From JANMDU01 sp031376455 (lineage in GTDB: Bacteria > Pseudomonadota > Gammaproteobacteria > Burkholderiales > Burkholderiaceae_C): a stretch of DNA of 64,000 nt. Positions 26,298 to 34,157 of the stretch are shown here, piece after piece. The DNA is taken from the NCBI GenBank assembly GCA_031376455.1, contig JANMDU010000001.1, positions 1 through 64,000 on the forward strand, written 5' to 3'. The notes below the pieces were generated by a model that did not search any database, was not told the origin of the DNA, and worked only from the letters and a program-made list of their open reading frames with translations. The position numbers were made by a program, and so were the translations under genes. Each line of letters starts with the position of its first letter. Position 1 is the stretch's first letter.

Positions 26298-28337
26298 TTA
26301 GCGTCGCTTAGCGAGCACGGCAAGTGCCGTGTCAGCCACATTTTGCGCTGTAAAACCGAAATGCTTGAACAGCACCGGCGCTGGCGCTGATTCGCCGTAG
26401 GTATCGAGGCCAACGACGGCGGCGCAGCCGTATTTCCACCAGCCATCCGTCACGCCCATCTCGACAGCCACACGCGGCAAGCCATTGGGGAGAACGAGCG
26501 CTTTGTACATTGCAGTTTGACGATCAAAAGTCGTGGTGCTGGGCACAGAAACAACACGTGCTGCTATTTTTTGTGTAGCAAGTAGTTTTTGCGCATCCAT
26601 TGCTAAACCGACTTCTGAGCCAGAAGCCATGAGCACGATCTGCACTTTTTTGTTCAAGCCGATGTCTTGCGGTTCACTCAAAACGTAAGCGCCTTTGTCG
26701 ATGTTGTCTGCAGTTTGCTTAGGCAAGTAAGGCAGATTTTGGCGAGAGAGCAAAAGCGCTGTGGGGCGCGTGGCGTTGGCCAGTGCTGTTGCCCAAGCAA
26801 TCGCTGTTTCTAACGTGTCAGCGGGGCGCCAGACATCGAGATTGGGAATCAATCGCAGGCTGGCCGCGTGCTCTACCGATTGGTGCGTCGGGCCGTCTTC
26901 GCCAAGGCCAATCGAGTCGTGCGTGAACACATGGATCACGCGCTGCTTCATGAGTGCAGCCATGCGGATCGCGTTGCGGCTGTAGTCGCTGAACGTCAAG
27001 AACGTGCCGCCATAAGGAATGAAGCCGCCATGCAGTGCCACGCCATTCATGATGGCGGCCATGCCGAATTCACGCACACCGTAGTTGATATGGCGGCCAA
27101 GTTTGCCCTCTGCATCGCGCTTCACATCGCCGGCTAAATCAATGCGCAGGGCGGGTGTGGATTTGGTGTTGGTGAGGTTTGAGCCGGTGAGGTCAGCACT
27201 GCCGCCGAGCAATTCAGGCAGGGCTGCGGTGAACGCTTCGAGCGCGAGTTGGCTGGCTTTGCGGCTGGCCACAGTCTCGGCTTTGGTGTGCGTTGCAGCC
27301 AGCATTTCAGCGACGAGTTTTGAGAATCCTTTGGGCAACACGCCCGCCATGCGGCGTTTGAACTCGTCGGCTTGCGCCGGGTAGGCGTTTGCATAGGCTG
27401 CGAATTTGTTGTTCCATGCAGCTTCTTTCTTCGCGCCGTTGGCTTTGGCATCCCAAGCGGCATACACATCTTTGGGAATCTCAAACGGCGCATGATTCCA
27501 GCCGAGCGCTTCGCGCGTGAGCTTGATCTCATCATTGCCCAGCGGCTCGCCATGCGCCTTAGAAGTATTCGCGCGGTTCGGGCTGCCTTTGCCGATGTGG
27601 GTTTTACAAATGATGAGCGTAGGCTGGGTCGCTGATTTTTTTGCATCGGCAATGGCACGGCTCACGGCTTTGGTATCGTGCCCATCGATGGGGCCAATGA
27701 CGCTCCATTGATACGCTTTGAAGCGGCCCGCCACATCGTCCACATACCAAGGCGCGACTTGGCCGTCGATGCTGATGCCGTTATCGTCATACAGCGCAAT
27801 CAGCTTGTTGAGCTTCCACGCGCCCGCAAGCGCGCAAGCCTCATGCGAGATGCCTTCCATCATGCAGCCATCGCCTAAAAACGTGTAGGTGTGGTGATCA
27901 ACGATGCTGTGTTTAGGCTGATTGAATTCAGCTGCGAGCAGCTTTTCTGCCAGCGCCATGCCCACAGCATTGGTGATGCCTTGGCCGAGCGGGCCTGTGG
28001 TCGTCTCCACGCCGGGCGTGATGCCTGCTTCGGGGTGTCCTGCGGTTTTGCTGTGCAGTTGGCGGAAATTTTTAAGCTCTTGGATGGGCAAGTCGTAGCC
28101 TGTCAGATGCAAAAGCGAATAAATCAGCATCGAGCCGTGGCCGTTCGACAGCACAAAGCGATCCCGATTCGCCCAATGCGGATTCGTTGGGTTGTGGCTC
28201 AAATGCTCATGCCACAGCGCAACAGCCATGTCGGCCATGCCCATCGGCGCACCGGGATGGCCAGAGTTAGCCGCTTGCACAGCGTCCATCGACAGGGCTC
28301 GGATGGCATTCGCCATGGTTTGAGAGTTAGCGCTCAT
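26298..28337 (-). CDS. tkt: Transketolase
   Basis: Thiamine-diphosphate enzyme of the pentose phosphate or Calvin pathways that transfers two-carbon units. A 679-residue product of normal length. Visible landmarks: NSGHPGAPMGMADMAVALW near the N terminus, the ThDP motif GDGCMMEGISHEA through DDNGISIDG, HTHIGKG-like KTHIGKGSPN, and the pyrimidine-domain VHVFTHDSIGLGEDGPTHQ-type stretch. The segment 26562-26600 in the C-terminal domain vaguely resembles the dispersed repeat stem but aligns with other transketolases without insertion. It is divergent from murU. Confidence 0.98.
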   Translation of the reverse strand: MSANSQTMANAIRALSMDAVQAANSGHPGAPMGMADMAVALWHEHLSHNPTNPHWANRDRFVLSNGHGSMLIYSLLHLTGYDLPIQELKNFRQLHSKTAGHPEAGITPGVETTTGPLGQGITNAVGMALAEKLLAAEFNQPKHSIVDHHTYTFLGDGCMMEGISHEACALAGAWKLNKLIALYDDNGISIDGQVAPWYVDDVAGRFKAYQWSVIGPIDGHDTKAVSRAIADAKKSATQPTLIICKTHIGKGSPNRANTSKAHGEPLGNDEIKLTREALGWNHAPFEIPKDVYAAWDAKANGAKKEAAWNNKFAAYANAYPAQADEFKRRMAGVLPKGFSKLVAEMLAATHTKAETVASRKASQLALEAFTAALPELLGGSADLTGSNLTNTKSTPALRIDLAGDVKRDAEGKLGRHINYGVREFGMAAIMNGVALHGGFIPYGGTFLTFSDYSRNAIRMAALMKQRVIHVFTHDSIGLGEDGPTHQSVEHAASLRLIPNLDVWRPADTLETAIAWATALANATRPTALLLSRQNLPYLPKQTADNIDKGAYVLSEPQDIGLNKKVQIVLMASGSEVGLAMDAQKLLATQKIAARVVSVPSTTTFDRQTAMYKALVLPNGLPRVAVEMGVTDGWWKYGCAAVVGLDTYGESAPAPVLFKHFGFTAQNVADTALAVLAKRR

Positions 28338-28394
28338 GGGAAATTAGTTTGTTGGATCAAAGAATCCGTAATTTTAGCGGGCTACCATTGGCTT

Positions 28395-29195
28395 ATGGCA
28401 TTGAACCCTAGTACATCTCCCACACCCTGCGCCGCGATGATCTTGGCTGCAGGCCGGGGTGAGCGTATGCGGCCTTTGACGGACTCAACGCCGAAGCCTT
28501 TGCTCCAAGTGCGCGGCAAACCACTCATGCAATGGCACATGGAGGCTTTGTTGCGCGAAGGATTTATCAGTCAGATCATCAACACCGCATGGCTGGGGGA
28601 GCAGATCGAGGCAAATTTTTTAAGCAAAAATGACCATCTGCCGGCGTATATATTGCGTGAAGTGCTATCAAATCAGGAGTTTTCTCATTCGGCATGGCAA
28701 CTACAGTTTTCTCACGAAGGGCGTGATTTTGGCGGCGCTTTAGAGACGGCAGGGGGCATTTGCCGCGCTCTGCCGCAATTGGCGGATGTGTTTTGGGTCG
28801 TGGCAGGCGATGTGTTCATGCCGCAATTTGAATTCAGCCGCGCAGCCTATGAGCGATTCGCGCAAAGCGATGCGTTGGCTCACCTTTGGCTCGTACCCAA
28901 TCCTAAGCACAATCCGCGTGGTGACTTTGGCATTTCCGCAGACGGCCGAGCGCTCCATCTCCCCAAAGATGCTGGCCACATCCTCTACACTTTCAGCACC
29001 GTCGCGCTCTACAAAAAAGCCTTGTTCGCACCTCCCTTTTGCGATATTCCCCCAGGCAACCCCCAAGGCATGAAAATCGCCCTCGCCCCGCTCTTGCGAG
29101 CCGCCATGGATGCATGCCGCGTGAGCGCCTCTGTTTACGAAGGCGAGTGGACAGATGTAGGCACACCAGAGCGCTTGGCACAGCTCAACAATTAA
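28395..29195 (+). CDS. murU: Sugar-nucleotidyltransferase, probably MurNAc-1-phosphate uridylyltransferase
   Basis: A 266-residue cytoplasmic enzyme with the nucleotidyltransferase signature AAMILAAGRGERMRPLTD and sugar-binding GALETAGGI. MurU converts MurNAc-alpha-1-P to UDP-MurNAc in cell-wall recycling; the close N-terminal match and the pepP neighbour favour this over a general mannose-1-P guanylyltransferase. Odd feature: between INTAWLGEQIEA and FSHEGRDFGGALE there is a stretch roughly 18 residues longer than I recall in relatives, and its DNA (28613-28681) is a dispersed-repeat copy in antisense orientation. The start at 28395 gives a short Ser/Pro leader; the ATG at 28437 is an alternative. 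Confidence 0.85.
   Translation: MALNPSTSPTPCAAMILAAGRGERMRPLTDSTPKPLLQVRGKPLMQWHMEALLREGFISQIINTAWLGEQIEANFLSKNDHLPAYILREVLSNQEFSHSAWQLQFSHEGRDFGGALETAGGICRALPQLADVFWVVAGDVFMPQFEFSRAAYERFAQSDALAHLWLVPNPKHNPRGDFGISADGRALHLPKDAGHILYTFSTVALYKKALFAPPFCDIPPGNPQGMKIALAPLLRAAMDACRVSASVYEGEWTDVGTPERLAQLNN
28613..28681 (-). repeat. 68-bp dispersed repeat copy inside murU
   Basis: Read on the minus strand it gives the half-stem TTTGATAGCA, core CTTCACGCAATATATACGCC then GGC, and tail TTTTTGCTTAAAAAAT. The left half-stem has lost its complement. It is translated in murU and coincides with an apparent extra peptide. Confidence 0.8.
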
Positions 29196-29204
29196 CTAGC
29201 CGAT

Positions 29205-29310
29205 AAAAGAACACGGAGGGCACGAAAGTACACGGAGGGCACGAAAGTACGCGGAAATCACGGAAGTTTTCTGTGTCTTTCGTGTAGTTTCCGTGCCTTC
29301 CGTGTTCTTA
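29205..29310. repeat. CACGGA-type tandem and inverted repeat between murU and pepP
   Basis: Two tandem copies of GGGCACGAAAGTACACGGA type (29218-29255) face an inverted arm (TTCCGTGCCTTCCGTGTTCT, ending 29309). The outer arms AGAACACGGAGGGCACG and CGTGCCTTCCGTGTTCT pair almost fully, giving an imperfect hairpin about 100 nt long. Confidence 0.8.
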
Positions 29311-29358
29311 CTCCATAGAGAACCAACATCTCATCCAGAAACGCGCGAAAATCTCACC

Positions 29359-30759
29359 ATGAATACGATCCACCACCACGCCATCTACTCTGAGCGCCGC
29401 GCCCGCGTAGCAGCCGCACTCGGCAAAGACGCGATTGCCATCATCCCCACAGCGCCCGAGAGCGCTCGCAACCGCGATACCGGCTACCTCTATCGCCATG
29501 ACAGTTATTTTTATTACCTCACCGGCTTCACCGAGCCCGGCGCGACACTGCTGATCGAATCTGATGGCAGCAGCACCTTGTTTTGCCAACCCAAAGATGC
29601 CGAGCGCGAGGTCTGGGATGGCTACCGCCTTGGGCCTGTTGCCGCGCCAGAATTCTTAGGGCTAAAAGCTGCACATTCCAGTGCAGAACTCGCCACCCAA
29701 CTCCCCAAGCTGCTCGAAAACCGCGCCACTGTTTGGTATCCGTTTGCCGTACATGCTGGCTTGGAAGGCCAAGTAGATGGCTGGCTCAAGCAAGTGCGAA
29801 GCCGCGTGCGCTATGGCGCGCTTTGCCCTGAGAGCCAGCGCGATCTGTGCAGCATTTTGGATGAAATGCGCCTCGTCAAAGATGCGCATGAGTTGGGCAT
29901 CATGCGCCGCGCGGCGCAAATCTCCGCGCAAGGCCACATTCGCGCCATGCAGCTTTCCGCGCGCATGCTTCGCGAAGGCAAAGACCTGCGCGAATACCAT
30001 TTAGATGCCGAGCTTTTGCACGAATTTCGCAAAAATGGCAGCGAGTATCCCGCCTACGGCAGCATCGTCGCAGGCGGCGCGAATGCCTGCGTCTTGCACT
30101 ACCAAGCCAGCGGCGCAAAAATCAATAGCGGTGATCTCGTCCTCATCGATGCTGGCTGCGAGCTGCACGGTTATGCGTCAGACATCACCCGCACCTTCCC
30201 CGCCAACGGCAAGTTCACAGCGCCGCAGCGCGAGCTCTACGAGATCGTGCTCGCAGCCCAACAAGCGGCGATCGCCGTGACGAAACCCGGCATGCGTTTT
30301 ATCGATCCGCACGAAGCCGCCGTCAAAGTGCTCTCGCAAGGCATGCTCGATGTCGGGCTGCTAACCCACGACAAACACGGCAGCGTGGATGACGTCATTG
30401 AAAAGCGCGCCTACTTCGCCTACTACATGCACCGAACCGGCCATTGGCTCGGCATGGATGTGCATGATTGCGCTGGCTATAACGAACTCACCGAGCTCGA
30501 CAAAACCACAGAGCGCAAAGACCCCTTAAGCGGCGAGATCATCAAAAACCGCCCTAGCCGAATCCTCCAGGGTGGCATGGTGCTCACGATAGAGCCCGGC
30601 ATCTACGTGCGCCCCGCTGCTGGCGTGCCCGAAAAATTCCACAATATTGGAATCCGGATTGAGGATGATGCGGTCATAAATGCGAAGGGCTGCGAGTTGA
30701 TTTCGCGGGGTGTGCCTGTATCAGTGATCGAGCTAGAAAAACTGCAAATTGATTTTTAG
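29359..30759 (+). CDS. pepP: Xaa-Pro aminopeptidase
   Basis: Cytoplasmic metallopeptidase that removes N-terminal residues preceding proline. I start at the ATG at 29359 (MNTIHHHAIYSERRARV), giving 466 residues; earlier in-frame starts lie in the upstream repeat. The N-terminal domain covers about residues 1-170 and the pita-bread catalytic domain about 175-450. The dimetal ligands are recognisable: Asp pair in LIDAGCELHGYASDITRTF, His in HRTGHWLGMDVHD, Glu in LTIEPGIYV and Glu in GIRIEDD. It follows murU after a large intergenic hairpin. Confidence 0.96.
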   Translation: MNTIHHHAIYSERRARVAAALGKDAIAIIPTAPESARNRDTGYLYRHDSYFYYLTGFTEPGATLLIESDGSSTLFCQPKDAEREVWDGYRLGPVAAPEFLGLKAAHSSAELATQLPKLLENRATVWYPFAVHAGLEGQVDGWLKQVRSRVRYGALCPESQRDLCSILDEMRLVKDAHELGIMRRAAQISAQGHIRAMQLSARMLREGKDLREYHLDAELLHEFRKNGSEYPAYGSIVAGGANACVLHYQASGAKINSGDLVLIDAGCELHGYASDITRTFPANGKFTAPQRELYEIVLAAQQAAIAVTKPGMRFIDPHEAAVKVLSQGMLDVGLLTHDKHGSVDDVIEKRAYFAYYMHRTGHWLGMDVHDCAGYNELTELDKTTERKDPLSGEIIKNRPSRILQGGMVLTIEPGIYVRPAAGVPEKFHNIGIRIEDDAVINAKGCELISRGVPVSVIELEKLQIDF

Positions 30760-30770
30760 CCTTAACAGGT

Positions 30771-31349
30771 ATGCAGCTGCTTTCTGTCAACATCGCCTCC
30801 GCCAAACCGCTGCTCGCCTCAGGCCGAAAAGTGCTTTCTGCGATAGGTAAGCGGGCTGTCTCGGGCGCAACGGCCGTGGAGCGCATGGGGCTGCTGGGCG
30901 ATGAGCAGGCGGATTTGTCGGTGCATGGTGGGCTCGATAAGGCGCTGTATGCCTATCCGGTGGAGCACTATGGGTTTTGGCGAGCGGCGCGGCGCGAGTA
31001 TGGCGCTTCGATGTTTGATGAGGATTTGCCGCATGGGTTTATGGGTGAGAACCTCACGATTTCTGGGCTGCTCGAAACGGCCGTGTTTGTTGGTGATGAG
31101 TTGATCTTTGCCAATTGCCGGCTGCGGGTGGAAGCGCCGCGTGAGCCTTGTTTTAAATTTGCGGCGGTGATGGGCTTTGCGCAAAGTGGCAAGCTGATGG
31201 TGCAAGAGGCGCGGTGTGGGTTTTATCTCTCCGTGGTGGAGACGGGGCGTTTGCTCTCCGGTGAGAGTTTCACGCTAGTTCCAGGCGCGCGGCGCTTATC
31301 GATTGCGTATGCGATTCGCGGGAAGTTGGCGAAGCATCGGCGTGATTAG
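30771..31349 (+). CDS. MOSC-domain protein (YiiM type)
   Basis: A 192-residue MOSC protein without the beta-barrel N domain, like YiiM, a family linked to molybdenum-cofactor-dependent reductases of N-hydroxylated compounds. Visible features are the conserved DLSVHGGLDKALYAYP, GENLTISG and the candidate cofactor Cys in EPREPCFKFA-type context (APREPCFKF). It lies 11 bp after pepP and is probably co-transcribed. A dispersed repeat lies immediately downstream and ends the converging EVE gene. Confidence 0.88.
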   Translation: MQLLSVNIASAKPLLASGRKVLSAIGKRAVSGATAVERMGLLGDEQADLSVHGGLDKALYAYPVEHYGFWRAARREYGASMFDEDLPHGFMGENLTISGLLETAVFVGDELIFANCRLRVEAPREPCFKFAAVMGFAQSGKLMVQEARCGFYLSVVETGRLLSGESFTLVPGARRLSIAYAIRGKLAKHRRD

Positions 31350-31352
31350 AGT

Positions 31353-31422
31353 TGAATTTTTAGGCCAAATCGGCACTTAGCTGGCACAAAATATGCGCAA
31401 AGTGCTATTTAATTTATAGCAA
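31353..31422 (-). repeat. 68-bp hairpin-headed dispersed repeat, at the EVE gene 3' end
   Basis: On the minus strand: stem TTGCTATAAATTAAATAGCA, core CTTTGCGCATATTTTGTGCC, tail GATTTGGCCTAAAAATTC. The TAA stop of the EVE-domain gene lies in the hairpin loop. Confidence 0.85.
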
Positions 31423-31891
31423 TTAGTTTGAGCACCTGATCCCAATGCGCGGGCTCAACCGGCGTGATGGACAGGCGATTGCCGCGCTTCAAAATAGTGA
31501 GGTCTGAGAGCTCGGGGGCTTCTCGCAATGTGGCGAGATGGATCAATGGCAGCTGGCGCACGAGCTGCACATCGACATGCTCCCAACGCGGCGCATCCTG
31601 CTTAGATTTCGCGTCGAAGTATTTACTCTTCGGGTCAAACTGCGTGGCATCGGGATAGGCCAAGCGGCTGATTTTCACAATGCCTGCAATGCCAGGTTGC
31701 GGGCAAGAAGAGTGGTAGAAAAACGCGAGGTCGCCTAAGCGCATCTCGCGCATGAAATTGCGAGCTTGGTAGTTACGCACGCCCGTCCACGGCACAGTCT
31801 GCTGCGGCAGGCGGGCGAGATCGTCAATGGCGCATTCGTCTGGCTCGGCCTTCATGAGCCAGAAGCGTGGAGGATTTGAGACGGCAGACAT
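31409..31891 (-). CDS. EVE-domain (PUA-like) protein
   Basis: A 160-residue cytoplasmic protein of the EVE family, whose PUA-like fold is thought to bind modified bases in nucleic acid. Family marks: FWLMKAEPDECAIDDL, WTGVRNYQARNFMREM, GDLAFFYHSSC, and DPKSKYFDAKSK. Its last codons (IAIN) and stop are encoded by the head of a dispersed repeat at 31353-31422, so the extreme C terminus derives from repeat DNA. It is convergent with the MOSC gene. Confidence 0.92.
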   Translation of the reverse strand: MSAVSNPPRFWLMKAEPDECAIDDLARLPQQTVPWTGVRNYQARNFMREMRLGDLAFFYHSSCPQPGIAGIVKISRLAYPDATQFDPKSKYFDAKSKQDAPRWEHVDVQLVRQLPLIHLATLREAPELSDLTILKRGNRLSITPVEPAHWDQVLKLIAIN

Positions 31892-31922
31892 GCTGCCACC
31901 TTATCACGCCGAACGATTTGAG

Positions 31923-32468
31923 TTAACGAAACCAGCCACCGAAGCCGCCGCTATGGCCACCACCATGCCCGCCATGATGGCGGCCACGGCCGCCGTGCCC
32001 TCTGTCGCCGCGCTGTTTCATCTTGTCGGCCACGATCGTGCGCTGTGCAGGCGTGAGCACCTCGGCGGCATCCATCATATGAGCGCTCATGCGGCGGCTC
32101 ATGCCATCCATGAGCTGGGCTGAATCGCCGCGCAGTTTCTCCATCGCGCCGCGATCAAGGTTGGCCGCGCTTAGCAGCTCCATGCCGCGCTTGCGAGCGG
32201 CCATGAGTTGCTCACGCATGGGCTGTATATCTTTCATGGCGGCTTGCGCGAGGGCGAGCAGCTTGGTTTTTTGCTCGGGTGTACCGCTCACGAGCTTGAT
32301 CAAATGATCCACGCGGCGCTCGGCCATGGCAGCCATGTCGCCGTGGCCGCCTCGGCCAGGAACAGCTTGCGCAACAGCTTTGCCAAGGAAGCCAAGCGTA
32401 GCGACAGCGGCAATGGCATGAAAGGCGCGGCGTTTGCCGTTAGTTGGGGTGAATGCGTTATCAGACAT
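31923..32468 (-). CDS. Spy/CpxP-like periplasmic protein with Gly/His-rich tail
   Basis: A 181-residue protein starting at the ATG at 32468 (MSDNAFTPTNGKRRAFHAIA), which has AAAGGAG upstream. A signal peptide ends near residue 38 (AQA/VPG). The helical core (about 50-145) carries two LTxxQ-like segments (SGTPEQKTKLLAL and LTPAQRTIVADK), as in Spy/CpxP/LTXXQ proteins, which act as periplasmic chaperones or metal-stress responders. The C terminus (about 150-181) is Gly/His/Arg-rich, which could bind metal. It follows the EVE start by 31 bp on the same strand. Confidence 0.85.
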   Translation of the reverse strand: MSDNAFTPTNGKRRAFHAIAAVATLGFLGKAVAQAVPGRGGHGDMAAMAERRVDHLIKLVSGTPEQKTKLLALAQAAMKDIQPMREQLMAARKRGMELLSAANLDRGAMEKLRGDSAQLMDGMSRRMSAHMMDAAEVLTPAQRTIVADKMKQRGDRGHGGRGRHHGGHGGGHSGGFGGWFR

Positions 32469-32550
32469 AAAAACTCCTTTGAAAGTCAGACACATCCAAC
32501 TTTGCGCCGTTCATGCAAAGTAACAGTAGATGCGCGGTAAAGTTAGGTAA

Positions 32551-34044
32551 ATGCAAACGACTTCTCCATCCACGCTTTGGCAAGTGCTGCTGACTCAAGC
32601 CAAGCGGCGTGGCAATGCGCCGGCTTTGCGCTTTGAGGGGAAGGCGACGAGCTACCGCCAACTCGTTGCACACTCGCGCGCGATGGCCGCCGCTTTGCAG
32701 GCAAGCGTCATTCAGCGCGGCGATCGCGTCGCGTGGATCGGCTTCAATCACCCGTTGCAAATCGCGCTGCTGTTTGCTTGCGCGGGGTTACGTGCGATTG
32801 CGATGCCACTCAATTACAGGCTGGCCGCGACCGAGCTGGAGCGCATCATGCGGGATGGAAGCCCGAGTTTGCTCGTTCATGATGCGGCTTGGGGTCATGT
32901 AGCACGCGGCTTGCGAACGCGTTGCGGCGCATCGCTGCACAGATATGAAGATATGCTGGACAGTGGTTTGAAGCTGCCCGTCGCTGATGTAAACCTCGGC
33001 GAAACAGATGATGCGGTTTTATTGGTCTACACCTCAGGCACGACTGGCCTGCCGCGTGGCGCAGTACACACGCAGCGTAATTTATGCACAAATATGGCCA
33101 TTGCCGGCAAGAATGCTGCGCTATGCGCTACTGATTTAATAGCAACAATGTTGCCGCTTTTTCATGTGGGCAGCCTGTGCATCCAAACGCTACCTGCAAT
33201 TGCTGCGGGCGGCTGCGTCATACTGCATGCGAAATTTGACCCAAGTGTGGCCTTGAAATGTTTTGCAGAAGACCGCCCCACGCTCACGCTGCAAGTGCCT
33301 GCCACAATGCGCGCCTTGATCGAGCATCCTGATTGGGCTGCCACGGATTTGAGCAGCCTGCGCGCTGTATGGGCAGGCTCGTCCGTCTTGCCTGCGAATT
33401 TGATTGAAGCGTTTCATGCGCGCGGCATACCGGTGTGCAATGTGTATGGCAGCACGGAGACAGGGCCGTTTTCGATCAGCTTGAACGAGACGCACGCGCA
33501 CACGCATGTGGGCAGCTGCGGCTGGCCAGCTGGCGATGCAGTGCAAGTCAAGCTGCTCGATCAACATCAAGGCGTCGGTGAAATCTGTATTCGTGCGCCT
33601 AATGTCGCCGAGCGCTATTGGCCATATCTTCCTTTGAAAGATGAAGAGGGCTGGTTTCATTCCGGCGATTTGGCGAGGCAAGAAACAGACGGCAGCTACT
33701 GGGTGGTTGGCCGTGCGAAAGAGATGCTCATCTCGGGCGGAGAAAACATATACCCTGCGGAAATTGAAACCCTGCTCGCAGCGCAACCGAAAGTGATCGA
33801 ATGTGCGGTAATTGGTTTGCCGGATGCGAAATGGGGCGAGGTGGTGGCCGCTTGTGTGGTGCTCGCTAGTGGCATTGACGCTCATCAGGCTCAGCTCGAT
33901 TTGAGCGATGCGCTCTCTGGCCAACTCGCTCGCTACAAGCTTCCACGCCAATGGCATTTCCTATCTGCACTACCTAAAACCGCCTTGGGAAAAGTGCAAA
34001 AAACGCAACTCCTCACGATGCTTAGCGATACCCATCAGACTTGA
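32551..34044 (+). CDS. AMP-binding acyl-CoA synthetase
   Basis: A 497-residue ANL-family ligase that activates a carboxylic acid as its adenylate and then thioester. Motifs in order: P-loop VYTSGTTGLPRGAVH, LPLFHVGSL, YGSTETGPF, GWFHSGDLA, hinge GRAKEMLISGGENIYPAEIE, and the catalytic Lys in PKTALGKVQK. The chain substrate cannot be told; a medium or branched acid is likely. The segment NMAIAGKNAALCATDLIATM is encoded by a full-length dispersed repeat copy (33078-33145). The metX riboswitch starts 14 bp after the stop. Confidence 0.92.
   Translation: MQTTSPSTLWQVLLTQAKRRGNAPALRFEGKATSYRQLVAHSRAMAAALQASVIQRGDRVAWIGFNHPLQIALLFACAGLRAIAMPLNYRLAATELERIMRDGSPSLLVHDAAWGHVARGLRTRCGASLHRYEDMLDSGLKLPVADVNLGETDDAVLLVYTSGTTGLPRGAVHTQRNLCTNMAIAGKNAALCATDLIATMLPLFHVGSLCIQTLPAIAAGGCVILHAKFDPSVALKCFAEDRPTLTLQVPATMRALIEHPDWAATDLSSLRAVWAGSSVLPANLIEAFHARGIPVCNVYGSTETGPFSISLNETHAHTHVGSCGWPAGDAVQVKLLDQHQGVGEICIRAPNVAERYWPYLPLKDEEGWFHSGDLARQETDGSYWVVGRAKEMLISGGENIYPAEIETLLAAQPKVIECAVIGLPDAKWGEVVAACVVLASGIDAHQAQLDLSDALSGQLARYKLPRQWHFLSALPKTALGKVQKTQLLTMLSDTHQT
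33078..33145 (-). repeat. 68-bp dispersed repeat copy inside the acyl-CoA synthetase gene
   Basis: On the minus strand: stem TTGCTATTAAATCAGTAGC, core ATAGCGCAGCATTCTTGCCG, tail GGCCATATTTGTGCATAAAT. It is translated within the coding sequence between the P-loop and the LPLFHVG motif. Confidence 0.7.
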
Positions 34045-34057
34045 TATACTTGTTACT

Positions 34058-34110
34058 AGCGCCGATTTGTTATCAGCTTGCGGGCGCTTTAAAAATACTG
34101 CTAAATACGA
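34058..34110 (+). ncRNA. SAM-II riboswitch upstream of metX
   Basis: P1 pairs AGCGCC (34058-34063) with GGCGCT (34083-34088). After the 5' strand comes GATTTG, the loop ends with CTTGC, and after P1 comes TTTAAAAATAC followed by the signature GCTAAA (34100-34105). The order GCGC-YGATTT-loop-TTGC-GCGC-TAAA-GCTAAA follows the SAM-II (SAM-alpha) pseudoknot aptamer that I recall from metX leaders. It ends 47 bp before metX, which fits feedback by S-adenosylmethionine. SAM-II is mostly known from Alphaproteobacteria. The pseudoknot pairing was not computed. Confidence 0.85.
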
Positions 34111-34118
34111 ACACCAAC

Positions 34119-34150
34119 CCCGGTCTCGCGTTTAGCGAACCGGGTTTTTT
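34119..34150 (+). terminator. Intrinsic terminator in the metX leader (riboswitch expression platform)
   Basis: CCCGGT-c-TCGC (34119-34129) pairs with GCGA-ACCGGG (34135-34144) around a GTTTA loop, followed by TTTTTT. It sits directly between the aptamer and the metX ATG, so it probably works as a ligand-dependent attenuator and not as the end of the upstream gene. Confidence 0.85.
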
Positions 34151-34157
34151 ATTGTCT

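Noticed and set aside
26562..26600. Stem-like TGCTATTTTTTGTGTAGCA followed by TTTGCGCATCC in tkt as an eighteenth repeat copy
   Set aside because: The CCGGC part and tail do not match and the protein aligns with other transketolases without change, so it was left out of the count; it may be a decayed copy.
27891..28394. Long N-terminal extension of the murU reading frame
   Set aside because: It runs antisense through tkt; the nucleotidyltransferase domain begins only after the ATG at 28395.
34041..34157. N-terminal extension of metX to the TTG at 34041
   Set aside because: This DNA forms the SAM-II aptamer and terminator; the translated peptide has no resemblance to MetX.
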